DNA of 64,000 nt from Rhodoferax sp. (GCA_024236015.1 JACKLK010000004.1:124001-188000), one strand, 5' to 3'; positions 9,369-18,527 are shown, counted from the stretch's first letter. The notes: generated from the sequence alone by a model not told the origin. Program-made: numbers and translations.

Positions 9369-9398
9369 GACCGGCCCGGCGGCATCGGTGTCGCGCGG

Positions 9399-9968
9399 CT
9401 AGCGGAACACCCCGAACGACTGGGTCCAGTAGGTGCCGTAGTCGCTGCCCGCACCATCGGCGCACGCGAGCGCGTAATGCTGGTAGGTGGGGCGCATGAT
9501 GTTTTCGCAGTGCCCCGGGCTGAGCAGCCAGCCCTGCATGGCCGCCTCCATCGAAGGGTATCCGGCGGCGATGTTCTCGCCGGTGGCGGGCCCGTAACCG
9601 GCGGCCGTGGTGCGCTGACTCGCGGTGACGCCGTCCGGATTGGTGTGCGCAAAGAAGTTGCGGTTCGCCATGTCCGACGCGTGGGCTTGCGCCGCGACCT
9701 GCAGTTGTGCATCCCACACCAGCGGCGTGGTCGCGGGGAAAAATGCCGTGCCGCATTGGCGTGCCACCGCCCGCGCCGCATTGATGCGATCGACGGCCTC
9801 CTGCACCGTCGGGGCGGCGGCACAGCTGCCCGACGGGTTCGGATTCGGATTCGGATTGACCACCAGGTTCTGGCCGGAAGACGTGCCTTCGCCGCCACCG
9901 CCGCCGCACGCGGCGAGCAGCAGCGTAAGCAACAGGGGCAGTGCACCGTGAATGGGGAACGATTGCAT
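9399..9968 (-). CDS. CAP-domain (SCP/PR-1) lipoprotein
   Basis: The 189-residue product has a lipoprotein signal (LLLTLLLAAC) followed by a Gly and Asn-Pro rich linker and then a single CAP domain. The conserved elements are visible: INAARA near the start, HASDMANRNFFAHTNPDG, GENIAAGYPSMEAAMQGWLLSPGH as the central block, and YGTYWTQSFG at the end. Bacterial CAP proteins are secreted and of mostly unknown role. It converges with the MFS gene (30 bases between stops). Confidence 0.88.
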   Translation of the reverse strand: MQSFPIHGALPLLLTLLLAACGGGGGEGTSSGQNLVVNPNPNPNPSGSCAAAPTVQEAVDRINAARAVARQCGTAFFPATTPLVWDAQLQVAAQAHASDMANRNFFAHTNPDGVTASQRTTAAGYGPATGENIAAGYPSMEAAMQGWLLSPGHCENIMRPTYQHYALACADGAGSDYGTYWTQSFGVFR

Positions 9969-10367
9969 CAGGGCCTCACGCGATGGTCTGCAAGCCAGGG
10001 TGGTCCGGTTCGACGCGAGTCAGCGGTCGGAACCTGCCGGCATCGGCCGGCCGGTGACGGCCGGCGACGGCCTGCGATGGTGTCCGCAGCGACCATCACC
10101 CGCGGCAACATCACGCCGGCATTGTCCGTGCAGATGGGCGGCCAGGCGCGGCTTGCGCGGCACCCGCGGTGTCGCGGCATCCACCTTTTTGTTGATTTCG
10201 TCATCGCCCCGGGGCCGAACGGATCGGCACGCCGGGCCGCACCACGCATGCCGCAGGCATGGCCGCCGCCAGGCGTCGATGTTTGACCTGCCTCAAGCGC
10301 CCCGAGCGGAACAGCCGTTACGCTGCGCGCATTGTTCGACCGGCGATGACTCGCCCGTATCGCCACC
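9969..10367. other. 399-base divergent intergenic region
   Basis: This stretch separates the CAP lipoprotein (minus) from the nitronate monooxygenase (plus). Open frames crossing it show no family resemblance and are not reported. The part near the plus-strand gene contains an FNR-type box (10283-10296) with a plausible -10 (10319-10324); the rest shows only GC-rich short inverted repeats. Confidence 0.6.
10283..10324 (+). promoter_or_regulatory. FNR/Dnr-type box and -10 before the nitronate monooxygenase-nnrS operon
   Basis: TTGACCTGCCTCAA at 10283-10296 keeps the TTGA-N6-TCAA core of FNR/ANR/DNR sites. A TACGCT hexamer at 10319-10324 would place transcription start near 10331, about 41.5 bases from the box centre, the spacing of a class II FNR-activated promoter. 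NnrS genes in denitrifying bacteria are commonly controlled by FNR-family NO sensors, which agrees with this site. Read by eye, not scored. Confidence 0.55.
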
Positions 10368-11633
10368 ATGCCCGACACCGTCTCCCCCCAACCCGCGCCG
10401 CGCGCCGACGACCCGCGTGCCTGCACCGCCACCATCGACCCCGACTGCGCGCAATGGCTGCAGGCGAGCGGGTTGCGCCCCTTGCGGCTGCGCGGCCGTA
10501 CCCTGCTGCCGATCGTGCAGGGCGGCATGGGCGTGGGCGTGTCGGCCCACAAGCTGGCCGGCACGGTCGCGTCGCTGGGCGGCGTCGGCACCATCTCGTC
10601 GGTCGACCTGCGCCGCCACCACCCCGATTTGATGGAGCGCACGCACGGCCTGCCACCGGGCGCGGCGGCGCGCGACGCCATCGACGCGGCCAACCTGGAG
10701 GCGCTCACGCGCGAGATCGCGCTGGCGCGCGAACGTGCGGGCGGCCGCGGCCTGCTGGCGATCAACGTGATGCGCGCGGTCACCGCCTATGCACCGTCGA
10801 TCACGCGCGCGCTTGCATGCGGCATCGATGCCGTCGTGGTCGGCGCCGGCCTGCCGCTCGATCTGCCCGAGCTGGCGCGCGAGCATCCCGCGACCGCGCT
10901 GATCCCCATCCTGTCGGACGCGCGTGGCGTGCAGCTGGTGGTGCGCAAATGGGAGCGCCGCCAGCGCCTGCCCGACGCCATCGTGATCGAACACCCGCGG
11001 CTGGCCGGCGGCCACCTGGGGGCGGCGAAGATCGCCGACCTGCACGATCCGCGCTTCGAGTTCGAGAACGCCATCCCGCAGTCGCTGGCCTTCCTGCGCA
11101 GCGCCGGCATCGAACGCGAGGTGCCGATCATCGCCGCCGGCGGCATCCGCACGCGGGCCGACATCCGGCGCGTGCAGGACCTGGGCGCGGCCGCGGTGCA
11201 GATGGGCACGCCGTTCGCGGTCACCACCGAAGGCGACGCCGACCTGGCCTTCAAGCAGGTGCTGGCGCAGGCGTCCGACGCCGACATGGTCGAATTCACC
11301 AGCGTGGCCGGACTGCCGGCACGCGCGGTGCGCACGCCGTGGCTCGATGCCTATCTGCGCACCGAACACAAGCTGCAGGCCGTCGCGCATCCGAAGACCC
11401 GCTGCACCAAGAGTTTCGACTGCCTGGCCCAGTGCGGCCTGCGCGACGGCCTCGCGCAGTGGGGCCAGTTCTGCATCGACAACCAGCTCGCGGCCGCCAT
11501 GCGCGGCGACACCCGCAAGGGACTGTTCTTTCGCGGCGTCGGCGCCCTGCCGTTCGGCGAGCAGATCCGCAGCGTGCGCGAGCTGATGCAGCAGCTGATG
11601 GTGCCGGGCCAGGCCTTGCTACCATCGGCCTGA
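10368..11633 (+). CDS. Nitronate monooxygenase-like flavoprotein
   Basis: This 421-residue protein belongs to the 2-nitropropane dioxygenase / nitronate monooxygenase TIM-barrel family, FMN enzymes related to FabK. Visible elements are LLPIVQGGMGVGVSAHKLAG at the N-terminal phosphate loop, IIAAGGIRTRADI and AAAVQMGTPFAVTTEGDA in the C-terminal flavin-binding part, and a Cys-containing tail segment (TRCTKSFDCLAQCGLRDG). It is the first gene of a group with nnrS and a SirB2 gene, so a role in handling nitro or nitrosative compounds is plausible. A FabK-like enoyl reductase role cannot be excluded. Confidence 0.8.
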   Translation: MPDTVSPQPAPRADDPRACTATIDPDCAQWLQASGLRPLRLRGRTLLPIVQGGMGVGVSAHKLAGTVASLGGVGTISSVDLRRHHPDLMERTHGLPPGAAARDAIDAANLEALTREIALARERAGGRGLLAINVMRAVTAYAPSITRALACGIDAVVVGAGLPLDLPELAREHPATALIPILSDARGVQLVVRKWERRQRLPDAIVIEHPRLAGGHLGAAKIADLHDPRFEFENAIPQSLAFLRSAGIEREVPIIAAGGIRTRADIRRVQDLGAAAVQMGTPFAVTTEGDADLAFKQVLAQASDADMVEFTSVAGLPARAVRTPWLDAYLRTEHKLQAVAHPKTRCTKSFDCLAQCGLRDGLAQWGQFCIDNQLAAAMRGDTRKGLFFRGVGALPFGEQIRSVRELMQQLMVPGQALLPSA

Positions 11634-11668
11634 CGGCCGGCGGCACCGAGCCGCCCCCTGCCCTGCGC

Positions 11669-12865
11669 ATGCTGCTCCAGATCGAGGAACCGATACCCGA
11701 CACGCCGCCCGGCCTGCCCCTGCTGCGCACCGGGCTGCGGCCGTTCTACCTGCTCAGCGCGCTGGCCGCCGCCATCACCGTGCCGGTGTGGATCGCGGTG
11801 CTGCTGGTCCCCTTGCCGTGGCCCGCCGCCATGGCTCCCGTGTACTGGCATGCCCATGAAATGATCTACGGCTTCGCCGGCGCCACCGTGATCGGCTTCC
11901 TGCTCAGCGCCAGCCGCGCCTGGACCGGCCTGGGCACGACACGCGCCGGCGCACTCGGCGCCCTGGCCCTGCTGTGGCTGGCCGGACGGCTCGCGCTGTT
12001 CGTCGCGCCTTATCCCGTCTACGCCGCGCTCGACCTCGCGCTGCTGCCCATCGTCGCCGCCGTGCTGATCCGGCTGCTGCTGTCGACCGGCATGCGCCGC
12101 AACCTGCCGCTGGCCATCATCGTGCTGGCGCTGGCGCTGGCGAACCTGGTGTTCCACCTGGCGGTGCTGCAATGGCTGGCGCTGCAACCGCGGCCGGCCC
12201 TGCACGCGGCGCTGGGTTTGCTGGTGCTGATGCAAGCCGTGATGGCCGGGCGAGTCATTCCCGGCTTCACCATCAGCGCGGCCCGCGGCAGGTTGCGGAT
12301 CACCCCGCTGCCCTGGCTCGACAAGGCCTGCCTGGGCGCAACGGCGCTGGGGCTGGCGTCCTGGGTGGCGGCGCCGCCGGCCTGGTCTGCGTGGACCGCG
12401 GCCGTGTTGCTGCTGGCCGCCCTCGGCCACGCGCTGCGGCAATGGCGCTGGCGGTCGCGCGTCGTGTGGCAACGGCCGGTGTTGTGGATCCTGCACGCGG
12501 CCTACCTGTGGATCACGCTCGGGCTGGCCCTGCTGGCGCTGGCCCACCTGGGCTGGGTCGCGCTGTCCGCCGGCATCCATGCGCTGGGCGTGGGCGCCAC
12601 CGGCGGCCTGATCATCGGCATGATGACGCGCACGGCGCGCGGACACACCGGCCGCGGCCTGCACACCGGCGGCTGGGAGATCGCCGCCTATGGCCTGGTG
12701 CTGCTGGCCGCCGCCGTGCGCGTGGCCCAGACACTGGCGCCGTCCCAGGCCACGACACCGCTGCTGGTGAGCGCCGCAGCCGCCTGGAGCGCGGCCTTTG
12801 CCATCTACCTGTGGATCTACACGCCGTGGCTGGTACGCACCCGCACGGACGGACGCGACGGATGA
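11669..12865 (+). CDS. nnrS: NnrS family membrane protein
   Basis: The 398-residue protein is almost entirely hydrophobic, with about twelve membrane segments, and carries the NnrS signature WHAHEMIYGFAGATVIGFLL near its start and HALGVGATGGLIIGMMTRTARGHTGR towards its end; the conserved His residues are likely metal or heme ligands. NnrS proteins protect against nitric oxide stress in denitrifying and pathogenic bacteria. The ATG at 11669 lies 36 bases after the preceding stop, and its own stop overlaps the next start (ATGA at 12862-12865), so the three genes form an operon. Confidence 0.9.
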   Translation: MLLQIEEPIPDTPPGLPLLRTGLRPFYLLSALAAAITVPVWIAVLLVPLPWPAAMAPVYWHAHEMIYGFAGATVIGFLLSASRAWTGLGTTRAGALGALALLWLAGRLALFVAPYPVYAALDLALLPIVAAVLIRLLLSTGMRRNLPLAIIVLALALANLVFHLAVLQWLALQPRPALHAALGLLVLMQAVMAGRVIPGFTISAARGRLRITPLPWLDKACLGATALGLASWVAAPPAWSAWTAAVLLLAALGHALRQWRWRSRVVWQRPVLWILHAAYLWITLGLALLALAHLGWVALSAGIHALGVGATGGLIIGMMTRTARGHTGRGLHTGGWEIAAYGLVLLAAAVRVAQTLAPSQATTPLLVSAAAAWSAAFAIYLWIYTPWLVRTRTDGRDG

Positions 12866-13254
12866 ACCCCATGGACTACGCCGACATTCGCCTGTTGCAC
12901 ATCAGCTGCGCCAGCATCAGCATCTGCTTGTTCGTCCTGCGCGGCGCGCTGCAGTTCAGCGGGATTGCCTGGCGCCGCTCGCGCGTGTTGCGCATCGCAC
13001 CGCATGTCAACGACACGGTGCTGCTGGCGGCGGCGATCGCGCTGTCGTGGATCAGCCATCAGATCCCGCTGCAGCAGGACTGGCTCAGCGCCAAGGTCGG
13101 CGCACTGCTGCTGTACATCGTGCTCGGCCACATGGCGTTTCGCGCCGATGCACCGCCGGCGCGCCAGGCCGTGGCCTTCGCCGCGGCCCTGGCCACCGTG
13201 TCCTACATCGTGATGGTGGCGATCACGCGATCGGCCACGATGGGCCTGTGGTGA
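12862..13254 (+). CDS. SirB2 family inner-membrane protein
   Basis: This 130-residue protein has four hydrophobic helices and the SirB2-family pattern (LLHISCASISICLFVLRG, RIAPHVNDTVLLAAAIAL, KVGALLLYIVLGHMAFR). The function of the family is not established; members are often found beside NnrS or respiratory genes. It overlaps nnrS by four bases and is the last gene of that operon. Confidence 0.85.
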   Translation: MNPMDYADIRLLHISCASISICLFVLRGALQFSGIAWRRSRVLRIAPHVNDTVLLAAAIALSWISHQIPLQQDWLSAKVGALLLYIVLGHMAFRADAPPARQAVAFAAALATVSYIVMVAITRSATMGLW

Positions 13255-13266
13255 GACGCACGACCC

Positions 13267-13674
13267 TCAGTTGAACACGACGGTGTGGCCGTCGCGGTCG
13301 AACGGGATGAAGGACGACAGGTTCCCGCTCCTGATCGACGCGGTCATGCCGTCGAGGGCCTGGGCCACGTCGGCCGCGGCCGGCGCAACACCCTGGCGGC
13401 CCCCGATCGCGGCGACGAACACGATGGCCCAGGGCTTGTTGCCGAAGGCCAGCGACTCGCGCGCCAGCGTCGCGAAGTCGACGATCTCGTCCGGCGCCTT
13501 GTCGACCGTCATCACCGGCACCAGGGCACCCCCTTCGCCGGCCTCGAAACGCCGGCGTTCCTCGTCGGTGCTGTCCTCGGCCAGTTCGGCCTGCGCAAAC
13601 ACGAACAACAGCCGCTGCGGCTCGCTCTGGGCACGGGCGGCGGCCAACAGGTCACTGAAACTGGAGATGTTCAT
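13267..13674 (-). CDS. Small conserved protein linked to NrdJ
   Basis: This 135-residue protein (start MNISSFSDLLAAARAQ, with FVFAQAEL and PVMTVDKAPDEIVDF) has no domain I can name. Similar short proteins in Burkholderiales are annotated as a ribonucleotide reductase alpha subunit, almost certainly because they sit beside nrdJ: it is far too short to be a reductase and has no radical-site cysteine motif. Here it is divergent from nrdJ (170 bases between starts). It may be an accessory or regulatory factor; that is inference from position. Confidence 0.65.
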   Translation of the reverse strand: MNISSFSDLLAAARAQSEPQRLLFVFAQAELAEDSTDEERRRFEAGEGGALVPVMTVDKAPDEIVDFATLARESLAFGNKPWAIVFVAAIGGRQGVAPAAADVAQALDGMTASIRSGNLSSFIPFDRDGHTVVFN

Positions 13675-13844
13675 GGCGACAGGCCCGGATGCAGCCGGGT
13701 CGAAATGGGAGTAAAAAGACAGGGGACGAGGTTCCGATTATCGACCCTTGTGGCAGGTCAACTCCGCGCGCGTGACCGCGCCCTATGCTTGACCGCATCC
13801 GTCGAGACATACACCGGACGACGAACCAGGAGACCGACACCACC

Positions 13845-16800
13845 ATGTCCAGCACCCGCAGCGCACCCAGGCCCGACACCGCAGCAGCCAGCCCCTTGCC
13901 CCCGCAATCCATCAGCGAAGAAGTGCTGCTGGAGAAATACGCCAAGGACGACGAACGCACGGTGGCCGACGTCAACCGGCGCGTCGCGCGGGCCCTGGCG
14001 CTGGCCGAGAAGCCCGAGAAACGCGCGCACTGGGAAGCGCGGTTTCTCGGTGCGTTGCAAGGCGGCTTCCTGCCCGCCGGCCGCATCCAGTCGGCCGCGG
14101 GCACGGACCTCTCGGCCACGCTGATCAACTGCTTCGTGCAGCCCGTCGGCGATTCCATCGCGCATGAGGACGACGGCGACCCCGGCATCTACATCGCGCT
14201 CACGCAGGCCGCCGAGACCATGCGCAAGGGCGGTGGCGTCGGCTACGACTTCTCGCGCATCCGCCCGCGCGGCGCCTGGGTCGGCAGCACACGCTCGAGC
14301 GCGTCGGGGCCGGTGAGCTACATGCAGGTGTTCGACCGGTCCTGCGAGACCGTCGAGTCGGCCGGCTCGCGGCGCGGCGCGCAGATGGGCGTGTTGCGCT
14401 GCGACCATCCGGACATCGAGGAATTCATCCGGGCCAAGGACACCGGCGGCCTGAGCAACTTCAACATCTCGGTCGGCGTCACCGATGCCTTCATGCAGGC
14501 GGTGCAGGCCGACGCGGAAATCGAACTGGTGCACCGCGCCGAACCCGGCCCGGCGCAGAAACAGGCCGGTGCGCACCAGGTCACGCCGCCCGACGCCAGC
14601 CCCTACTGGGTCTACCGCAAGCTGCCGGCGCGCCAGCTGTGGGACCAGATCATGCGCTCCACCTACGACCATGCCGAACCCGGCGTGTTGTTCCTGGACC
14701 GCATCAACAGCGACAACAACCTGCAGTATTGCGAGACGATCGCGAGCACGAATCCTTGTGTCACGGCCGACACCTGGGTCATGACCGGCGACGGGGCGCG
14801 CCCGGTGTCGAGCCTGGTCGGACAGCCTTTCCTGGCCATCGTCGACGGCAAGGCCTACCGGACTGTGTCCGCGGGATTCTTCCCCACCGGGACCAAGCCG
14901 GTATTCGCATTGCGCACGCGCGAGGGCCATGGATTGCGCCTGACCGCCGACCATCCAGTGCGCCGCGTGACCCGCAAGACGCGTTACCTCGTCGAAAGTG
15001 CCTGGACGACCGTGTCCGACCTGCGCGTCGGCGACGAGCTGGTGCTGAACAACCACCGCAACGCGCAGGGCTGGGCCGGGCCGTACACGCAGGCCGAAGG
15101 CTACCTGGTCGGGCTGCTGATCGGTGATGGCACCCTGACGAACGACAAGGCCGTGTTGTCGGCCTGGGCGCCGGAGCTGCGCGCCGTCAGCGGCGCGCCG
15201 GCAGCGTTCGACCACAGCGCGGGCGGCATCATGCGCGCCGCCGAAGCCGCCGCGATGACGCTGCCGCATCGTGCGGACTTCCGCGGTTGGCAACGCGCGG
15301 TGGCGGGGCGCGGCGAGTTCCGGCTGGCGTCCGGCGCCCTGCGCCGCCTTGCGCTCGAACTCGGCGCCGCGCCGGGCCACAAGACCGTCACGCCGGCGAT
15401 GGAGGCGGCGTCGTCCGACTTCTGCCGCGGCCTGCTGCGCGGCCTGTTCGATGCCGACGGATCGGTCCAGGGCACGCAGGACAAGGGGGTCAGCGTGCGG
15501 CTCACGCAGGTCGACACGGCGGCGCTGGCCGCGGTGCAGCGCATGCTGCTGCGCCTGGGCATCGCATCGACGATCTACCGCGACCGAAAACCCACCAATG
15601 TCAGCCGCCTGCCTGATGGCCGTGGTGGCCTGCGCGAATATGGCACCCAACCGCTGCATGAACTGGTCATCAGCGGCGACAACCTGGCGGTGTTCGCCGA
15701 GCGCATCGGATTCGAGGACACGGCCAAGGCCGAGCGCTTGCTGGACAGCCTGGCTGCGTACCGGCGCGCGATGAACGCCGAACGTTTCACGGCCGAGGTG
15801 GTCGCGATCGACGCAGACGGCGTGGAGCCGGTGTTCGATGTCACGGTCGAAGACGTGCATGCCTTCGACGCCAACGGTTTTCTCGTGCACAACTGCGGCG
15901 AACAGCCGCTGCCCGCCTACGGCTGCTGCTGCCTGGGCTCGATCGACCTGACCCGTTTCATCCAGGCGCCGTTCGGCGCCGATGCCCGTTTCGACGAGGC
16001 AGGTTTCACGGCGCTGGCCGCGACCGCGGTGCGCATGCTCGACAACGTGCTCGACATCACCGTGTGGCCGCTGCCGCAGCAGCAGGCGGAGGCGCGCAAC
16101 AAGCGCCGCGTCGGGCTCGGATTCACCGGCATGGGCGATGCGCTGGTGATGCTGGGCCTGCACTACGACAGCGACGCGGCCCGCGCCATGGCCCGGCGCA
16201 TCAGCCAGTCGCTGCGCGATGCGGCCTACGCCGCGTCCAGCGAACTGGCGCAGGAACGCGGTGCGTTCCCGCTGTTCAACGCCGACCTGTACCTCAGCGG
16301 CCCGGGTTTCGCATCGCGCCTGCCGCAATCCATCAAGGACGGCATCCGCCAGCACGGCATCCGCAATTCGCACCTGCTGTCGATCGCGCCCACCGGCACC
16401 ATCAGCCTGGCCTTCGCCGACAACGCCAGCAACGGCATCGAGCCGGCCTTCAGCTGGACCTATACCCGCAAGAAACGCATGCCCGAGGGCGGCTTCAAGG
16501 AATACGCGGTGCAGGACCATGCCTGGCGGCTGTTCCGCCACCTGCACGGCGAAGACGCGCCTCTGCCGCCGGCCTTCGTGACCGCACTCGAACTCAGCGC
16601 GCAGTCGCACGCCGCCATGGTCGCCGCGGTTGCGCCGTTCGTCGACACCGCGATCTCCAAGACCGTGAACGTGCCGGCCGACTATCCGTATGCCGACTTC
16701 CAGGACCTGTACCTGCAGGCCTGGCAATCCGGCCTCAAGGGCCTGGCCACCTACCGGCCCAACAGCGTGCTCGGCTCGGTGCTGCACGTGGACGCGCCCG

Positions 16801-17882
16801 CGGCAGCGGCCGAACCCCTGGTGGTGCACGACGCCAACCGCCGCCTGGCGATCGAACGCCTGCCCGCGCCGGTGCTGGCTTCCCTGCGCTGGCCCGGACG
16901 CCCGGAGCTGCCGGCCGGCAATCCGGCCTGGACCTTCATGGTGCACCACCCGTTCGGCGACTTCGCGCTGTTCGTCGGCGAACTCGCCCCCGAGGAGGGC
17001 GGCACGCCGCGGCCGTTCGAGGTCTGGGTCAACGGCGCGGAACAACCGCGCGGCCTGGGTGCGCTGGCCAAGACCCTGTCGATGGACATGCGGGCCAACG
17101 ACGCCGCATGGCTGCGGCTCAAGCTCGATGCCCTGGCCACCGTGGCCGAGGAACGCAGCTTCGAGATGCCGTTCCCGCCCAATGGAGAACGCCGGCTGTT
17201 CCCGGGCGTCGTCGCCGCCACCGCGGCCGTGATCCGCTGGCGCTGCGAGCAGCTGCAGGGTGCCGGCACCGCCGGCCCCACGCCCGTGCTCGACGCCATG
17301 TTCAGCCGCGACGAGCCGCTGACCGGCCCCGGCGGCACACTGGCCTGGGCCGTGGACCTGGACAACCCGGCCACCGGCGAACGTTTCACGCTGACCCTCA
17401 AGGAGATCACGCTGCCGCAGCACGACGGCGGCGCACTCACGCGCCCGTGCGCGATGGGCCTGTCGGGCAACTATCCGCGCGCCTACGACGGCCTGGCGCG
17501 CCTGCTGTCGCTCGACATGCGGGTCATCGACCCGGCCTGGATCGGCATGAAGCTGCGCAAGCTGCTCAACTATGCCGAGCCGCTGGGCCATTTCATGGCC
17601 TTCGTGCCCGGCCTGCCCGCCAACGAGCGCCGCCAGCAGGTATGGCCGTCGACCGTGGCCTATCTGGCGCGGCTGGTCATCCATCGCTACGCCATGCTCG
17701 GCGTGCTCGACGAACAAGGGTATCCGGTGCGCGAGATGGGCGTGCTGGAAAACCCGGCCGGCGGACGCGCCAGCGCGGAGCTGGCCGGGCGCCCCTGCCC
17801 CGAATGCGGCAATCCGACCGTGATCAAGAAGGACGGCTGCGACTTCTGCACGGCGTGCGGATACGTCGGGCAGTGCGGATGA
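13845..17882 (+). CDS. nrdJ: Adenosylcobalamin-dependent ribonucleotide reductase with intein
   Basis: The 1345-residue precursor is a class II (B12-dependent) ribonucleoside-diphosphate reductase. Removing the intein (residues 305-683) leaves about 966 residues. The reductase barrel shows INCFVQPVGDSI, GGGVGYDFSRIRPRGA, NISVGVTDAFM and, across the splice junction, the radical motif N-P-C-G-E-Q, followed by APTGTISLAFADNASNGIEP. The C-terminal third has two related TSCPD-like segments (around SMDMRANDAAWLRLKLDAL and SLDMRVIDPAWIGMKLRKLL) and ends in a four-Cys zinc-type motif (CPECGNP... CDFCTACG). The ATG at 13845 has AGGAG at 13828-13832. I looked for a cobalamin riboswitch upstream and saw none. 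Confidence 0.95.
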   Translation: MSSTRSAPRPDTAAASPLPPQSISEEVLLEKYAKDDERTVADVNRRVARALALAEKPEKRAHWEARFLGALQGGFLPAGRIQSAAGTDLSATLINCFVQPVGDSIAHEDDGDPGIYIALTQAAETMRKGGGVGYDFSRIRPRGAWVGSTRSSASGPVSYMQVFDRSCETVESAGSRRGAQMGVLRCDHPDIEEFIRAKDTGGLSNFNISVGVTDAFMQAVQADAEIELVHRAEPGPAQKQAGAHQVTPPDASPYWVYRKLPARQLWDQIMRSTYDHAEPGVLFLDRINSDNNLQYCETIASTNPCVTADTWVMTGDGARPVSSLVGQPFLAIVDGKAYRTVSAGFFPTGTKPVFALRTREGHGLRLTADHPVRRVTRKTRYLVESAWTTVSDLRVGDELVLNNHRNAQGWAGPYTQAEGYLVGLLIGDGTLTNDKAVLSAWAPELRAVSGAPAAFDHSAGGIMRAAEAAAMTLPHRADFRGWQRAVAGRGEFRLASGALRRLALELGAAPGHKTVTPAMEAASSDFCRGLLRGLFDADGSVQGTQDKGVSVRLTQVDTAALAAVQRMLLRLGIASTIYRDRKPTNVSRLPDGRGGLREYGTQPLHELVISGDNLAVFAERIGFEDTAKAERLLDSLAAYRRAMNAERFTAEVVAIDADGVEPVFDVTVEDVHAFDANGFLVHNCGEQPLPAYGCCCLGSIDLTRFIQAPFGADARFDEAGFTALAATAVRMLDNVLDITVWPLPQQQAEARNKRRVGLGFTGMGDALVMLGLHYDSDAARAMARRISQSLRDAAYAASSELAQERGAFPLFNADLYLSGPGFASRLPQSIKDGIRQHGIRNSHLLSIAPTGTISLAFADNASNGIEPAFSWTYTRKKRMPEGGFKEYAVQDHAWRLFRHLHGEDAPLPPAFVTALELSAQSHAAMVAAVAPFVDTAISKTVNVPADYPYADFQDLYLQAWQSGLKGLATYRPNSVLGSVLHVDAPAAAAEPLVVHDANRRLAIERLPAPVLASLRWPGRPELPAGNPAWTFMVHHPFGDFALFVGELAPEEGGTPRPFEVWVNGAEQPRGLGALAKTLSMDMRANDAAWLRLKLDALATVAEERSFEMPFPPNGERRLFPGVVAATAAVIRWRCEQLQGAGTAGPTPVLDAMFSRDEPLTGPGGTLAWAVDLDNPATGERFTLTLKEITLPQHDGGALTRPCAMGLSGNYPRAYDGLARLLSLDMRVIDPAWIGMKLRKLLNYAEPLGHFMAFVPGLPANERRQQVWPSTVAYLARLVIHRYAMLGVLDEQGYPVREMGVLENPAGGRASAELAGRPCPECGNPTVIKKDGCDFCTACGYVGQCG
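14757..15893 (+). other. In-frame intein with LAGLIDADG endonuclease inside NrdJ
   Basis: These 379 codons form a self-splicing intein. It begins with Cys1 (CVTADTWVM, splicing block A), has the block B motif LTADHPV, and ends with GFLVHN followed by Cys+1 (blocks F and G). Two DOD-type endonuclease motifs are visible, YLVGLLIGDGTL (about 15100-15135) and LLRGLFDADGSVQ (about 15430-15470), both with the acidic catalytic residue, so homing may still be active. The insertion separates TNP from CGEQ, directly before the catalytic radical cysteine of the reductase (TGC at 15894-15896), so an unspliced enzyme should be inactive. Confidence 0.93.
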
Positions 17883-18103
17883 TGGCGCGTCGTGCCGTGC
17901 CTCTGATCGAACACATGGCCAGGTATCCGTGGCCACCCCTGGCATCCGCGCCGCGCCCGCGCGCCACCTCGCTTGCCACAGGGCCGGCCTCGGCGTGCGG
18001 CATTCGCCAGGCGGCGAAGCTGGTAGGCTTGTCGCTTGATGGACGTGTGTCCCGTGCCTGCACCTGACCCTTCGTCACCCCATCCATTCCATAGAGGTAT
18101 TCC

Positions 18104-18463
18104 ATGAGCCAGCCCCTGACCCCCGCCCAACTCGATGAACTCAAGGCATTGCTGCTCAAACGCAAGGAGGAACTGCAGCAGGAGATGCAGCAGAACCGGG
18201 AGAACCTGAAGCCGCCCACCAGCGATGAAGGCGGCGTGGTGCAACGCAACGTCGCGCGCGAGGTGGACCAGACCTTGACCGACCTCGATGCCACCGACAT
18301 CGTGCGTATCGACCGTGCCCTCAAGGCGATGGCGGACGGCAGCTACGGGCAATGCGGTGAATGCGGCTGCGACATCCCTTTCGAGCGGCTGAAGATCGAG
18401 CCGCAGACCGAGCATTGCGTGACCTGCAAGGGACGCTGGGAGGAACGCGCGGGCCGGGCCTGA
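18104..18463 (+). CDS. DksA/TraR-family zinc-finger protein
   Basis: The 119-residue protein has an N-terminal coiled-coil hairpin (LDELKALLLKRKEELQQEMQ) and a C-terminal four-Cys zinc finger (CGECGCD... CVTC), the DksA/TraR arrangement. Such proteins bind the secondary channel of RNA polymerase. It is shorter than E. coli DksA and may be a paralogue rather than the main ppGpp partner. The 221 bases after nrdJ contain its presumed promoter and a short inverted repeat (GCCAGG ... CCTGGC, about 17920-17941) without a U tract. Confidence 0.88.
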   Translation: MSQPLTPAQLDELKALLLKRKEELQQEMQQNRENLKPPTSDEGGVVQRNVAREVDQTLTDLDATDIVRIDRALKAMADGSYGQCGECGCDIPFERLKIEPQTEHCVTCKGRWEERAGRA

Positions 18464-18527
18464 GCGGCGTCCGACCGATCCGGGCGCCGGCGGCGGATCC
18501 GGCGCGCAGCCCTATCGCCAGATCTGA

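Noticed and set aside
13675..13844. Cobalamin riboswitch before nrdJ
   Set aside because: No B12-box-like conserved element is visible and the 170 bases are too short for a full riboswitch plus leader.
14757..15893. Two separate nrdJ genes or a frameshifted gene split by an insertion
   Set aside because: The frame is continuous and both junctions have exact intein splice residues.
17920..17941. Terminator after nrdJ
   Set aside because: Only a six-base GCCAGG/CCTGGC stem with a large loop and no U tract.
13758..17945. A 1395-codon open frame antisense to nrdJ, and similar giant antisense frames at 27816-33056, 38135-42523 and 18321-21668
   Set aside because: They mirror real genes in a GC-rich genome, are rich in Arg, Ala, Gly and His, show no domain, and the opposite strand carries clear families.
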